Shown here one piece after another: positions 10,264 to 23,711 of a stretch of 64,000 nucleotides of DNA. The stretch spans positions 1,612,001 through 1,676,000 of the forward strand of contig JAQGEQ010000084.1 of the NCBI GenBank assembly GCA_034620365.1. The letters are read 5' to 3'. Position numbers and translations under genes: made by a program. A model generated the notes under the pieces. That model was given only the letters and a program-made list of their open reading frames with translations, had not been told where the DNA came from and made no database searches. The first letter of the stretch is position 1; every line of letters starts with the position of its first letter. This DNA is from Pegea sp. RAD2-039 (Eukaryota; Chordata; Thaliacea; Salpida; Salpidae).

Positions 10264-13200
10264 ATGGCTGAGTCGATGGATTTAAAAGTAGTTCATAGAT
10301 GTAGAAAATTTAATTTTAAGCCCTGTGCCATTCAATGCATTGCCATAAAAAAGTCTGCAGATTTTTTAGTTGCACTTTCAAGAAGTGATGGAAGTATTGA
10401 AATTTGGGTTGCTAGCAACAAAGTTTGGTTTTGTAGACAGGTTCCTCTCTTTTCTATTTGTTCCTTAGTAATGTTCTAACTAAAAGTATAAAAAAATGTA
10501 TTTTAGTTATTATTATTTTTATAGAATTATGAACTTAATTCAAATCTTTTTAACTTTAATAAACTTGTGTACATCTCATTTTTTCTCTATTTATTTCAAA
10601 TATATAAAAATTTTTAGAACAAATATAAAATGATGATTTTTTATGTTAGGTCATTCCTGCTACTAAAGGTGATTCAATTGAATCTTTAGCTTGGGTTGAT
10701 GACAGACTTATATCTGGAAGTTTACAAGGAGTTATTTCAGAATATGACTCAAATTCTAACTCAGTTCAGGTTAATAATTATAGTTATGTAAAGGTTATAC
10801 TATAATGATAACTATGTTACATAATATAATGATATTATCATTAGTTGTATTTTTTATTTAAAAACGTTTTGATCACATTTCTGATTGAACTTAATTTTTG
10901 AAAAAAATGTTTAAAATCTTTTAAAACTTTTTATATTTTTTATTATAGTTTACTACAACTAGCCTTGGTGGTGCTGTTTGGTGTTTAGCTTATTCTGAAA
11001 TCAACAAAAATCTTGCCGTGAGTACTCAATAAAAAGTTTAAAAATCTAAATTGAAAGAAGATGTTAGCAATAAATTTTACTTCCAAATAATACATTGATT
11101 AAATAAATCAAAATTGTATTATTATTATTGTCACTACTTAATTTGTATATCTGTTATTAGATTGGCTGTGAAGATGGCTGTGTAAGAATATATTCAGTAG
11201 AACCTGAACTTGAATTCAAAAAATCATACTATAGAGTGACAGGTAAACTTTTCTGTGTAAAATTTATTAATTTTTATTGAAAATTACTAATGATTTTTTG
11301 GTTTAGGTCGAATTCTAGCAATTGCTTGGCATAAAGAAGGTAAAATTTTAGTCACTGGATCATCAGATATTATCCGAATTTGGAACACAACATCAGGTTA
11401 ATCAAATTTATAATTGTAGAGATTTTTTAGAAATGTTTTTTTTACTTGACTTTTAGGACAAGTGCAACGCCGCATATCTCTGGAAAGAGAGATAAAAAAT
11501 GTTGAGACTACAGTTTGGGCTCTTTTTATATTAGAGTAAGTTTTTTTTCTGAATTTTATTGAAATTTTAGAACTCTTGTTGTTATAACTGAACAAATAAT
11601 TTTACTTCTACCAACTTTTTAATCATTTTTAATTAGAGAATTATTATATTATGAAATGTTTTAATCCATTTTTTATCTTCAGTGATTATACTATTGTCAG
11701 TGGTGATTCTTATGGACGAGTCCAGTTTTGGGACAGCACCACTTGTACTTTACTTGATGTCAGTAACACCTCATTAATTTCCACTCATCAATTTCTATTT
11801 ATTAATCTTTTATAACAGTCATTCCGTTCTCATTCTGGTGATGTATTGAGCATATGCGTGGCAGAGTCACAAAAGTCCATTTTCGCTGCTGGTATTGATC
11901 CAAAAGTGATAGAGTTTAGATGTATTACATCCTCAAGTGGTGACAACAAACCAATCCTTAATTCATGGTTAAAAGGACGAGTAATTCACTCACATACACA
12001 TGATGTTCGTGCTTTAGACTGTCGTGATAATACTATCTTCTCTGGAGGTATATTTAACTTGCTAACCAAGTTGAAGTCAACTTGATGCATAATATTTTGT
12101 TTATAGGCATAGATACAAAGTTGATTATCAATTCACTGGACAGACCACCGACCATCAATAAGTTGTTACCTTTTTCATCAGTTAGTTTTTCTACCAACTG
12201 CATTTGAACTTCATTTAAGCTGAATTTTACTTCTATAGAAATCTTTGGCGACTTCTTCATTGCAGTCTCAACTTGTTCTCTTCCAAAATACATCAGATTT
12301 GGAGTTAATGGAAATCGCAAGCTGTAAAACAGATTTTTTAGGTCAGTAAAAAACTTTCTGAAATTAGATAGATAATATATCTAAATAATACTTTTAACTG
12401 AACGCTTTAGATGGAGAAGTAGTAGATGGAACAGAAATCTCTGTCGACAGACAACCAAAATTTCTATTGAGATTGAAAGTGCCTGAATCGGTTTGTATTT
12501 GATTTTTCTTTACAAAAATGTTTTTTTTTCATTTAAATTCTTAATTTAGGACCCAAGTCATATTGTTACCAGCTGCTTATCTCCCTGTGGCAAGTGGATT
12601 GCTTATTCGACCAATAGCGCCTTCCGACTTTATAATTTAGAATATAATAAAGGAGAAATTGACGTGAAGCTACATCGAGTGAGTATTAGTTTTGATATTT
12701 TTTACAAACCGAAATATTTGTTTTTTGAGTTTCTTTTGTTCTTCAGATTCACAACAAACTGTTCAGACCTTCCAGTGCTTTTGTATTTTCCAACGATGGG
12801 ACATTGTTGTTGGCAATCACGAATGATCATCAAATCGAAGTCTTTCATCTTGATGTAGTCGATCTTCATGCTGAGCTGTTGAAAGAAGTACCTGTTAAAA
12901 GTAGGTCTTTAAGATGCAACAAATTGTTCATCACATCTGTCTTCAATTGCTGCTTCTTTAAAGTTGGTTTTTATTTCAGACCCTTTTGTTCTGCACCATT
13001 TAATTTCAGTTTCTCCTAATAAAAAGTACTTTGCAACTGCAAATATAATCGGTGAAGTTGATGTGTATACATGCAGCGAATCTGAAGTAAGATTCATCAT
13101 CTGATTAACACGGTGAACAATTTTTTTAAATCTTCTTAGTTTTTTTGTTCACTTCCACATTATGAGAAGACACCAACAGCAATACACCTAGATGACAAAC

Positions 13201-13844
13201 AAAATCTTCTGGCTGTTTACAGTGATTTGCAGGTTTAATTGAAATGAATGTCAACATTTTTAAACAGTTTTATCATTTTCAAATTTTTTTAAAGGTTTTT
13301 GAGTTTAACTTGATGCAGAAGAAGTATACTAAATGGAGCAATGATTATCATTCTTCAAATAGCAAAGGATCTTTAAAATCTTTGTTACCAATGCAAAAAT
13401 CAAATTCTAATCCTGCCACTATCACTCATATAGCAAAATACTCCACTAAAACTGATAAAATTTTACTATTTGTTTCTCGGAATGGTTTATTCATATTTCA
13501 ACAGGTTTTCCTCATTTACTTTTTATCATAATTTGATGAAAGCTTTTTGATTAAACTAATATCATCGAATCTTATTTGTCTTAAGTTTAATTAAACTTTT
13601 GAATTATTCTTCATCAGAAAAAGTCGAAGAAAGAGTTGACAATTGAGGGGAGATTTTGTGACAAGTTTTTGGTGAGCCTTCTTTTATACATTTCGTCAAT
13701 GACATTTTGATGATACCTGTTTACTTACAGCCGATTATTCACGCCAATTTCAACCAGGAGATGGTATTTGTGGTTGAACAACCATTATCACGTTTGGAGA
13801 AGATGCTACCTCCAGCTATTTATAAGAAGAAGTTTAGATCTTAA
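10264..13844 (+). CDS. UTP4: UTP4 (cirhin), SSU processome WD40 protein, 18 exons
   Basis: Nucleolar t-UTP component acting in rDNA transcription and early 18S pre-rRNA processing. Exons: 10264-10440, 10650-10769, 10949-11017, 11161-11242, 11307-11396, 11457-11535, 11683-11758, 11819-12047, 12107-12180, 12239-12341, 12411-12490, 12550-12678, 12747-12900, 12980-13086, 13140-13232, 13295-13504, 13618-13671, 13731-13844, giving 679 residues (human 686). Repeated WD40 blades are visible, for example IGCEDGCVRIY, LVTGSSDIIRIWN and IVSGDSYGRVQFWD. Also conserved are HTHDVRALDC, SCLSPCGKWIAYSTNSAF and the C-terminal VVEQPLSRLEKMLPPAIYKKKF. Exons 9 and 10 are joined by a 58-nt intron (12181-12238). 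Reading through that intron would give a stop, and using the later AG at the end of ttcattgcag would drop eight conserved residues. The acceptor just before the ATG leaves a one-base leader. Confidence 0.96.
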
Positions 13845-16591
13845 AATCTCCTGCTTAGTTTAATTTACGAAAACAACTTTTCGTATTTAAATCTTGAATC
13901 TGATAGGAAAATAGGAATAATGTGGATATGATTATTAGGATATTTTGATCTTTGTCGTATAAAAATTGAATTATTTCAAGTTTATCTATTGAATTTTAAA
14001 GGTTTTCTCATTTCAACCTTTAATTTTTGTTTATTTAATGATTTAAAACCAGGAATATTTTATTTAAATAACTTATAAAAGTTGATATTTGCTCACAATT
14101 AAACGTATTTTATGAGTAAGTGACTAACATTTAAAATTGCTCAAATAGATTAGATTTAGAATTAAGTTGGCTCATTACAAAAGAAGTCGCTTTAAATTTT
14201 TAAGATACTAACTTCTAGCTTTCAGATAAATTTAGATGTAGAAAATGTCGTATTTCATCATTTGTTGAGTGAAAAAGAAAATGTTTACAGAATACTTTTT
14301 AAAATCGAATCATTTTCTGGCATGGAATTTCCCTAAAAACTATTTTTTAATGTTATGAATAGTTGTAAAGATGCTTTTGGATGGTTTGCTAATACCTTTA
14401 TTAGAAAGTCTTAAGAATACCAGCAGTTTTTAAAAGCAATAATTTTAGAAATATTTGAATTATTAAAGATAGTCTAAGCGGAATACATGTGAAAAGTGAA
14501 AAAAAGCTAAGATCTTTGTTGTGTAAAACTTCTTACCAATGTATAGACGAGAAAGAGCCTAAAATTAGTTTGTAGATTAAGCGCAAAAGAATTTACAGAT
14601 TGCTCATTATTTGATGAATAAGTTGATGTCCTGATCGAAAAAACGAATAACTAAAGGTTTATTTATTAAACCATCAGCAAAATTTTATTAACTAAAAAAT
14701 AAAGAATAATTTTTACTTCGTATAAATAAATAATTATTTAACAAAATCATTTTGTTTAAGTATGAGCTATCTCAAAATAAAACTTTAAAATGCTGCTATA
14801 TTTTGTAGAATTGCTTAGACGAGCTCTTCTAAATCTGACTAACTCATATAAGAATGATATTTAAGACCACGAATATAGAATGTTTGCATTTAATATATAT
14901 ATAAACTGTACACTTAATGACTGTAAACGAATCATCAACTAATTTAGAAAAGGTGTATCATCAGTAAATAGCAGAAATATTTTCATCTTGAAAATTATAA
15001 GTAATGGTCATTAAAAAGTTATTTGCTTGAAAGATGATGTCACTGCGAGCAGTTTTGTAAGAAAACATAGCAAACAAAGAAACAGAAGGATTATGTACGG
15101 AAACCAACAGATTTAATCATCATCTAGATGAATAAAGCGTGCTAAAATGGATCACTTCACAAAATATTACCAAAATTTATATATAGTTCACTTACATTCC
15201 AAAAGATTGACTACGGAATACCAAAATAATAGTTTAAAGTAGGTAATTGGTGATTTACACCCAAAAACACATAACTTATAGCCTTCTGGTAGTGCTAGAA
15301 AATACCGAGATATAGTACTACCGACATTGATTAAATTTGACTTACTTTTTTATAACCAACTCTTCCACTTGATTCAACCTTCATAAAGCAAAACCCTTAC
15401 TCCAATGGTAGCATCAATGCTCCTCAAAAAATTAATAACGGAATTAGAAGAATTAAAAATAATGTTAACAAAAGAATGAAACCGATAAATCAAACATAAT
15501 CTTTTATAACAACGTTGATTTTCCCTATTAATAATCTTAAAAAGGTTTTAATATTTTGAAATTCAGATATGGAAGCTAAATTACTTAATTTTCAAATTTA
15601 TCGTAAATTTATTATCTTTTGTATTAAAGTTATAATTTTAAAGCATTTTCTGGACATTATGGTTTCTATTTTAAACAAGGTTTTTGAGAAAACTTAGAAT
15701 TTTTATGATGTAAATTTTTATTTATTTATTTTATTTATTACTTTAATATTTTTTACGATAAATATAATTAATGTAGTTATTTATTTTTAGTAGTTTGTTT
15801 AACTTAATTTCATTGAATAATTATTTGACTAACTGAGGTAGCTTAATATATTGTCAAAGCTCTTTTAATTACAATAATTTGTTTCTTGAGTTAAATACAA
15901 TTATTTTTATTTTTGATATTAGAATGAAAAAAAAATTATTTAATGATTTTATATATTTTTTCATAATTATTAAATTATTTGACATGTTTTCTATAAATAC
16001 TCAGAAATTTATAAAACCAGTTGTATTAGCATATGTAACATTAAAATTAATTTATACTTTTATAGAAATTTCTATAAAGTTTTTGTTATTTACAAAAAAA
16101 ATATGCCGTTGGAAGAATGGTTTATTTTTGTTGATAAAGTTTGTTATGTATGTTTATATACATTAAATCTTGTAAATGTAACATAAAACTAATATTTGTT
16201 TATGAAAATAGTTTAATTGATTGATGTATTTTAAAAAGTTGAGTTTTTTAAATTTATTTTTGCAAAACTACTTAAATTATTGATGATAATATCAAGTTAT
16301 CTATAGTGATAATTTCATTTTTTAAATTTATTAAAGTTATATTTTATTTTTGTTTAAATTTAGTGTTCAATTATAAAATTTAAAAGACTTCTCATATTGA
16401 GAAACATTTTTTAATGTTGTTCATATTTTTATAATCTAAATTTTTGTAGTATTAGTCTTATAATATATCTAAAAGTATAACTTTTGCCTAATTCAATATA
16501 TTTAATATTTTTTAGCTCTAAAATTTTTAATTAAATGGAATAAAACATTATAAGAAGGATATATTTAGGAGATTGATATAAACTTTTGATA
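13845..16591. other. 2.7-kb intergenic stretch, nothing recognised
   Basis: AT-rich with no splice-flanked open segments that make sense. A 95-codon open frame at 15879-16166 is composed almost only of I, F, K, L and Y and is judged to be chance. Confidence 0.6.
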
Positions 16592-19279
16592 ATGGGCGTA
16601 AAAGTATTTGAAGCTAGTTTGTTTATAGGAAGAGAAAGCATAATGGGAGAAAAACAAAAGGTTGTCATTGAATCTATGGAAACTTGTGGAAATAATTTAT
16701 ATGTTGGGACAAGTGACTGTTTTGTTCATTATTTTATTATGAATTTGCCTAAAATTACAAGAACTAAGCCCAGTGGTATTAGTGTGTCAAAAAAAATAAA
16801 GTGCCAGCTATCAGGTAAAAAACCAGCTATACAAATGAAGGCTGCTTTGTGTTTAAATAACTTGATAGCTAATTGTGATGGTAATTTAGTTCTATTGAAT
16901 ATGTTGGACCTTTCCGTAAATTCATCTGTATCAAACAAAATAAAAAATATTAAAAGATTTTGTATCAATCATAATCCAATTTCACCAAAAGCTTTTTGTG
17001 TTGAGATTTGTGTATCATTTACAAAAAAGAAGGTTTTACAGATATATCAAATATATGAAAATCAAGTTATTTTGACTAAAGAAATTTCACTTTCTTTCTA
17101 CATTGAAACATTTGCAGTAGACTTTAACTGTGCATTATTGAGCACACAGTCATCATATGTACTACTACATATTGAAAGTGGACAAAAACAAGAACTTTTT
17201 TCATTTGGGGAGAACCCTGGTGAGATGCATTTAGTACAATCTATTGAAAATTCAGAGTTTCTAATAACTGCTCCTGGCTCACTTGGAATGTTTGTATCAG
17301 CTGATGGAACTTCAAACAGACCTCCAATGCAGTGGTCAGAAGGGATATTTACAACTACCCTAGTTTATCCTTACATAGTTGCAATAAGTAGCAGAATGAT
17401 CACCATTCATAATATTTTGGACCAACAACAAAAGCAGGCCATTAATTTCCAAGGAGGTTCAATATCAGTTACTTGTGAACAGGATTATGTGTTAGTATGT
17501 ACAGCTAAAGATATTTTTACTTTAGTTCCAGTACCTTTAGAAGATCAAATAAAAAGTTTATTATCTAATCAAAAAATTGAAGAAGCAATATCTTTAGTTA
17601 AATCAAATGAAAAAAAGCTGTCTAGTTATGGTTTTAAGGTTTTAATAAAAAGAGTTTATTGTATGGCTGGATTTCAATACTTTAAGATACTCGAATTTGA
17701 AGAGGCAAAATCTTGTTTTGAATTTGGTGATTTAGATCCAAGAGAAGTAATATCTTTGTTTCCAAGATTATTGAGAGATGCTAGTTTATTCAAAAGAAGT
17801 ATACCTCCGCTGAATTCCATTGTTAGTATTGAGCATATGTGTGAATATGATTCAGCTAAGTTATTGGCTTGTAAACAGTTTTTAAGTAACTTATTAGAAG
17901 CAAGTGCAGTTGATGCTCTTTCTTGTCTAAGAGGTTTGTCTTCTTTGCCTACTTATTTAGAAGTAGATGCTGATGAAAAATCTTTTGAAGGTTTTTGCTG
18001 TGATCTGATCTCAGCATCTATAATCAATCTTTCTCATTTGGAAGAAAAAGAAAAACTACAAGCTCTTGTTGAAGATAAAAATCTACCATCAGAAATTCTC
18101 TCTATAGTGTTACAAGAGAATGATGAAAATAAGCTTGTTGAAGAACTAGAAAAATATGATTGTCACCATTCACTTGCATTAATGCATTTAAGATGCAGCA
18201 ACTTAAATCGTGCTTTTGAAATTTGGCATTTACTTGCTACAAATAAAGTTGTTGACTCAATTTTTCCAGGATTGTTATTTGTGGCTGAAAAAGTAGCTGA
18301 GTTTTGTATAGATCAGAAACTATTTCTTCATCATGTTGATTGGATTTTACATTTAGATGAAGATGCTGGTGTCAAAGCTTTCATCTCTCATACCAAGCAT
18401 CATTTAAGTTTTTCCTCAGATCAAGTTGTCTCTTTTCTTCATGACTACACTGAAGCTTTAACCAAGTTTCTTCATTATGTAGTTGTTGTAATGAAAAGTA
18501 CTCAAGAAAAATACCACACTCATCTTGCTGTGCTTTACTTGGACAAAGTATTAGATCTGTTAAAAAAAGGAAACTCAAATGAAACTGAAGTTGCTCGTAA
18601 TCAACTAAAATACTTTTTAAAATCTTCCAATTTTTATCGTGTTAGTATGGTTCTTGGAAAAATAAACAAAGTGCATCTTTATGATGAGCAAGTAATTTTG
18701 TTTAGTAAATTAGGAGAACATGAAAAAGCATTACATATAATTTTACATCAACTAAAAGATCCATTTGCTGCTGAAAGCTATTGTATTGAAAATGCAACTG
18801 ATGATAAAGATAAGAAAACTTCGTGTGCTGGACTATTCCATATTTTGCTATCCATACATTTGAAAGATTTATCAAAGAAACCTACCAACATATCTCTAGT
18901 TACAACCTTGTTGAATAAACATGCTGAACATTTTAGGGTAGAAAATGTCTTACACTTACTTCCAACGCATTTATCTGTTGGATCTTTACAACACTTTCTT
19001 CAAACTGCATCTAGAGCATCTGACCACCAACTAAGAATGAAAAACATTGAATTAATGTTGCTTCAAGCCCATTTAAAAGATTTGCAACGTGAAAGTAAGA
19101 AAGTTCATTCCAATCTAGTTTTACTTCATGAAGGAAAGATTTGCTCAGTATGTCAGAATGCTATTAGAGATGAGCCTTTCTCCAGATATCCTAACGGGAT
19201 AGTTGTTCATTTATTATGTAGTAGAGACAAATTTGTATGCCCAGTAACTGGAAAAGTATTTAAATTAGTCATTAAATAA
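16592..19279 (+). CDS. TGFBRAP1: TGFBRAP1 / Vps3-like CORVET subunit, single exon
   Basis: The protein has 895 residues (human about 860). It is the Vps3-type subunit of the CORVET tether, which binds Rab5 on early endosomes. The N-terminal citron-homology (CNH) beta-propeller region contains LYVGTSDCFVHYF (about residue 35), NPISPKAFCVEICV and DQQQKQAINFQGG. The clathrin-heavy-chain-repeat-like helical part contains FKVLIKRVYCMAGFQYFKI, the highly conserved EKYHTHLAVLYLDKVL and LGEHEKALHIILHQLKDP. The C-terminus keeps the Vps39 domain-2 cysteines in KICSVCQNAIRDEPFSRYPNGIVVHLLC. The ATG at 16592 gives an N-terminus that aligns with the family. The frame starts only six bases further upstream, at a TTG. 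Complete lack of introns in a gene this long is unusual here and may mean ancestral loss or retrocopying, but no disabling change is seen. Confidence 0.95.
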   Translation: MGVKVFEASLFIGRESIMGEKQKVVIESMETCGNNLYVGTSDCFVHYFIMNLPKITRTKPSGISVSKKIKCQLSGKKPAIQMKAALCLNNLIANCDGNLVLLNMLDLSVNSSVSNKIKNIKRFCINHNPISPKAFCVEICVSFTKKKVLQIYQIYENQVILTKEISLSFYIETFAVDFNCALLSTQSSYVLLHIESGQKQELFSFGENPGEMHLVQSIENSEFLITAPGSLGMFVSADGTSNRPPMQWSEGIFTTTLVYPYIVAISSRMITIHNILDQQQKQAINFQGGSISVTCEQDYVLVCTAKDIFTLVPVPLEDQIKSLLSNQKIEEAISLVKSNEKKLSSYGFKVLIKRVYCMAGFQYFKILEFEEAKSCFEFGDLDPREVISLFPRLLRDASLFKRSIPPLNSIVSIEHMCEYDSAKLLACKQFLSNLLEASAVDALSCLRGLSSLPTYLEVDADEKSFEGFCCDLISASIINLSHLEEKEKLQALVEDKNLPSEILSIVLQENDENKLVEELEKYDCHHSLALMHLRCSNLNRAFEIWHLLATNKVVDSIFPGLLFVAEKVAEFCIDQKLFLHHVDWILHLDEDAGVKAFISHTKHHLSFSSDQVVSFLHDYTEALTKFLHYVVVVMKSTQEKYHTHLAVLYLDKVLDLLKKGNSNETEVARNQLKYFLKSSNFYRVSMVLGKINKVHLYDEQVILFSKLGEHEKALHIILHQLKDPFAAESYCIENATDDKDKKTSCAGLFHILLSIHLKDLSKKPTNISLVTTLLNKHAEHFRVENVLHLLPTHLSVGSLQHFLQTASRASDHQLRMKNIELMLLQAHLKDLQRESKKVHSNLVLLHEGKICSVCQNAIRDEPFSRYPNGIVVHLLCSRDKFVCPVTGKVFKLVIK

Positions 19280-21089
19280 TTATGGATTAAATTATTATTT
19301 TAACTTATATTTTTGAAAATCTTGAAAACCTTTAATTTTCTATTCAAGTATGAAACTCTAAGCAATTATTCAATTTATTAAGCACTGATAGTACAAAGCC
19401 GCGAATATTTGGATATCGTTTTGTAAAATGAATTAGTGATAGCAAAAATGAAGTTGACTTTATATTTAATGCTGACTCTGAACTTAATTGTTGTGTTTAG
19501 TAAACTATCTCTAGTCTAATTATTTATGCATTTCTAATTGCAAAATCCTTTTGGAGTTTTGCAGCTTTATCTAGTCAACAATTCAACATACCAAATAATT
19601 GACTCAAATTTTTAGCTAAATAGTTATTAAAATTCACTGTGTTTCAAACTTAATGTTTCATTAAAGATATTGAAACTAAGTAGTTGATTTTCATTTAATT
19701 ACAAATAGTCTAATTAGGTTTGATCGATTCTTTTGTGCAATATATTTTTCTTTTTTTTTATTTTACTATTAAATTTCAACAAATGACAATCTGTAGAAAT
19801 CTATTTTCTTTTCATTTACTTAATAACATCAAATAGATAATAAATGTCTTTGCTGTTGCGTTGATTGCATATTAATAATCTTTTTCTGCAAATTTTTACC
19901 ATAAATTGTCCTGAAAAAGTTCTTTAAATATATTTGTGATTAATAAACTGATTTGACGAATGAATATCGTTTCAATAGTTAATTTGTCATATGAAAGCAA
20001 ACCAATAGATCAGAAGGAAATTTTTATAAATATATTGGTAAACATGAGACACTAATTAACAACAAAATTAATTCGAAAAAAAGGAAATATTTCATCTATA
20101 ACATTCAACTAAAATGATGATATTGTGATCTGTAAACTATTCCAAAAGATCTTTTCAATCATTTGTAAATACTTTTGAAGCTTAAGTTTATTTATAGAAA
20201 AATATTTAGTAGAGGTTGCAACTACTTGTGGTAATAGCAGGTGTCGATATTGATGAGTCAGATAAACTCTAGTAGCAATGAGAAAGTAGATTTATAGACC
20301 TGTTCAATCAGTTTTACAACAAGCATGTCTATGCATAACCAAATTGTCGTCGTAGTTAAGGAAATATCTTCCCTGAAGATGTACTAAATCAAGTTAGAAA
20401 TCTACCAAATAATTGACATGCGCAATTAAAATAAAATTATTTAATAACAGCTTTATATAAGCTTTCTTACAAACATATGATTTTACAAAATGTTTCCAAA
20501 ACTTACATCAGTAGTTGAATATTAGTTCTGTACATTAACTTCACACAGATTCAAACTTAATTTTATTAAAAGTAGAATCAAAGAAGACCCATATCATTAG
20601 TTTCAACAAAATAAAAGTCAAAACAGAGTCAAAAAGAAAACTGTCACTATTGATAGATATTGCTAACATTTCAAAAATCGGCAAGTTGTTGATTCTGTAA
20701 AAGAACCTCATTAGTCATATAAATCGACAATTTCTAAAACAATATTTGGCCGTCAAGCTGTTTTTGTTGGATATGTTAGGAAGAAAAGCCGTTTTGGAAG
20801 AAAATAGAAGAAGAATGTTAGCATTAAAAATTTAGTTTTCCAAGAAAGAATTTTTAATTTGAAGGTAAAACAAAATTAGCGATGAGATTAGAGCTGCGGA
20901 TAAAAAACTAAGAAAAGAAAAGCACCGCGGCCTTAGAAGAGTTCGGAAAGTAAACAAACAAATAATATTGTGTCAACAACCTTACAAAAGTACACAAACG
21001 ATTTTGAATGTCGTCCAAAAACAAACGCTTCAAATAAGACATAAGCGGAAAATCTGGCAGTACTCAGTAACATCAACGATGTTTTGAAA
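19280..21089. other. Intergenic, nothing recognised
   Basis: AT-rich spacer between convergent TGFBRAP1 and UBE2Q. I see no exons or RNA genes, only short chance reading frames. Confidence 0.6.
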
Positions 21090-23711
21090 CTAGCCGTCTT
21101 GTTTAGGAGGTGTATACCAACCATTCTTTTCATGGATATCAACTAGACGTTTGAACGACTGTTTGGCCTTTGTCAGTGTATAGGAACTCTGCTGAATAAT
21201 TTTGAGACATTTTATTGTATAATGTCTGATTTTATTGAAATAATAAAGTTATTTAAAATATGATATCTAAATGATAGAAAATGGAAAACACGATTATACC
21301 TGAGAGACATCGAAACGGATACGAGCTTTGCCTTTAACCAAAGTTGCAACAATCTGAACGATGAGCGATTCTATCGAATAAGCTCCACTCCAACCTTGCC
21401 TGGTGAGTAACTCCATACAAATAGCTCCACCACCAAGCACAAAGCTAAATACCAGTTAGTTGACAAATCAATTTGTATCTCAGACACAAAAACCAACCCT
21501 CCTTGTAGTACAGGGCTAATTACGCGGACGAATGGAGGTTCGAACGGATAATTGTCACGAAAACTCATCCCTATCATGATTGATGCATCATTGCCTTTCA
21601 ATACTTTTAATTTGGTTAAATCACCATGTAACGGACTCTCATTATCAACCTTCAAGATATTGACTTGCCACTCATATAAGCTATCATTGACTAAATCAAT
21701 TGAATAGCTGCCTGTAAAAAGAATCAGATGAAGATGAAGACATCTTATTGTTTAAATGAACAAAATCCAATTTCTTATAGTTGAAAATCACATCAAACCC
21801 TCCCTCCCTTAAAAATCGTTTATTTTATTAATGAACTTTAATCAGCTCTGTGACTGAAAACGTCAAACATCTAAGACACTGATCTTCAGTCTTCCTCTTT
21901 TGCATGATTATTTCACAAAGATCTCACCATTTTTCAAACTTTCTGATCGGTAAATTGCCTTCAATTCCTTCATTAGACGATCAGAAGCTTGTACAGATCC
22001 TGCTTTTACTGCTCCCTATCATCAATTAATCAAATTTTAGTAAAATTTCGACAAATTTGAAGTTTAAACAAACATTAAGATGCTTCTGACGCTGGAGATG
22101 AGTGATTTTTGCAAGAACTATCTGATTTTCTGCAGAGATTTCGTTCTGTTCTTTTCGGGCTTTATCGGTTTCAGCTTGAACAATTTCTTCGAGAATATCA
22201 TCAGACTAATAATTTATTTAATTTGTAAAAATCGGATCAACGTTGAAACTTGTAAAATCAAAAAACTATTTCTAGGACAGTTTAGAAATAAAGCTGCTAA
22301 AAAAAATGATACAAGAAATTACTGAGGCTACCACATCGTGCAGATCTTCATCGTCATCTTCATCGTCATCTTCTTCATATTCTTCGTCATAATTTCGTTT
22401 CAATTTTGCTTTATTCTATAAAAAAAAAAAACGATTATACGAAATTGAAGAAACTGATGAATAATTTCATTCACCAAGTTTTTAATAATTGCTAAACTAA
22501 AATTGAAAAAGAGGTTTAGATGTTTTAAACAAAACTAAAATTAAATTTTGACCCTCAAAACGACCAAAAATAAGAACTCTTTTTAGTTCAGTGCAATTGA
22601 ATCTAAAGAACATTACACTTTCTTGAAAATCAAACTTAAAATGTTTACAATGTTAAGTTCTTTAACCAACTTTAGGATTGATTAAGTTTTAACCACATGC
22701 AAGCAAAACTACATCAAACTAATTCTTCATTATTAGCGGGACTTTTTGTTGTTGATAAACGGATTCTATCTTCTGTAATACTTAAAGTACAATTAGATAG
22801 AAACCTGTATTTAGAAAAATAAAACACTCCAAAAAAGTTTTGTTAGAACACCCTGACAAGGGAAACAAAACATACTTACAGCTGCTTCATGAAATACTCC
22901 TTTATTTTTAAGATCTTCTAGCTCTTTAATTTGAGTGACAACAGATAAATTAAACATTTTACAAAGATTTATCACAAGAAATATCACCATATCAACGAGC
23001 TATAAATATAAAAATTTCATTAAGAAGAAAATAACTTTCATAGTTAAAAACACAATAAAGAAAATTGTTTAGTTAAAAAAGTAAATTATCATTTAATAAA
23101 GCTTATGCTGAGTCTATCAAATTAAAAGTCAAGATTTGTGATAGAAATAAAGAAGCTTTTATTATATGCTTAGTTTTATTTAGTAAATATTAAACAATTT
23201 ATCTTTATATTGATTAAATTTAGAACTAATCACACTAAAAAAATGCATTTTTACAAAAAAACATAAGCTACCATAATTACAAAAAAAAATGAAACAAATC
23301 CATTTTTATCTTGTTATAAACAAATAATTTATATCATGCTTTCTACATATAATGATAACCTGACATTCTTTTGAAAACTCAGTTTGTGTTAGCTTCTCCA
23401 GAACATCAGTGACCTTTTGGTCATCAGTTGATGAGTACCACATTAGTTTAGAAGTAGGATAAGACCCCTTAAAATATACATTATAGTAAATAATCAAAAT
23501 AAGTTAACTTAAAATATTTTACATAAGATTTTATTTCATAAAAACTTACGCTAATAGTACAATTGATAAAATGTTTAACATTTTTTCCATCCCTAAACAA
23601 ACAACATAATTCATCTGAAGTATAACTTTGAACACTAAATAATTCAGAAGACTTGGGAAAAATCTTTGAAATGTGATCTAACTCAACTTTGATTACATTA
23701 GATTCAGACAT
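21090..23711 (-). CDS. UBE2Q2: UBE2Q-type ubiquitin-conjugating enzyme E2, 9 exons
   Basis: E2 enzyme with an RWD-like N-terminus and a C-terminal UBC fold. Coding order on the minus strand: 23711-23550, 23467-23360, 22999-22880, 22415-22323, 22205-22074, 22015-21928, 21711-21498, 21444-21300, 21191-21090, giving 387 residues (human UBE2Q2 375). The N-terminus [18 protein letters not shown] matches UBE2Q2 better than UBE2Q1, which carries a longer N-terminal extension. An acidic stretch ([14 protein letters not shown]) lies at about residues 140-155. [33 protein letters not shown] and [17 protein letters not shown] are diagnostic. The catalytic cysteine is about residue 315. The C-terminus [11 protein letters not shown] is intact. 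The last exon has a CAGCAG acceptor (see findings). A TATAG acceptor-like site lies 22 nt before the ATG, with a four-codon upstream ORF between them. Symbol given by similarity; orthology to Q1 versus Q2 is not proven. Confidence 0.95.

Noticed and set aside
12181..12238. UTP4 exons 9 and 10 as one continuous exon, implying a stop codon
   Set aside because: Splicing out 12181-12238 (gttagt...ctatag) restores a continuous family-like alignment of the expected length, so the gene is not broken.
12054..12320. 88-codon open frame on the minus strand inside UTP4
   Set aside because: It overlaps conserved UTP4 exons 9 and 10 and their intron on the opposite strand, and has no family signature.
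15879..16166. 95-codon plus-strand open frame
   Set aside because: Composition is almost entirely I, F, K, L and Y as expected for AT-rich noise. There is no splice context and no motif.
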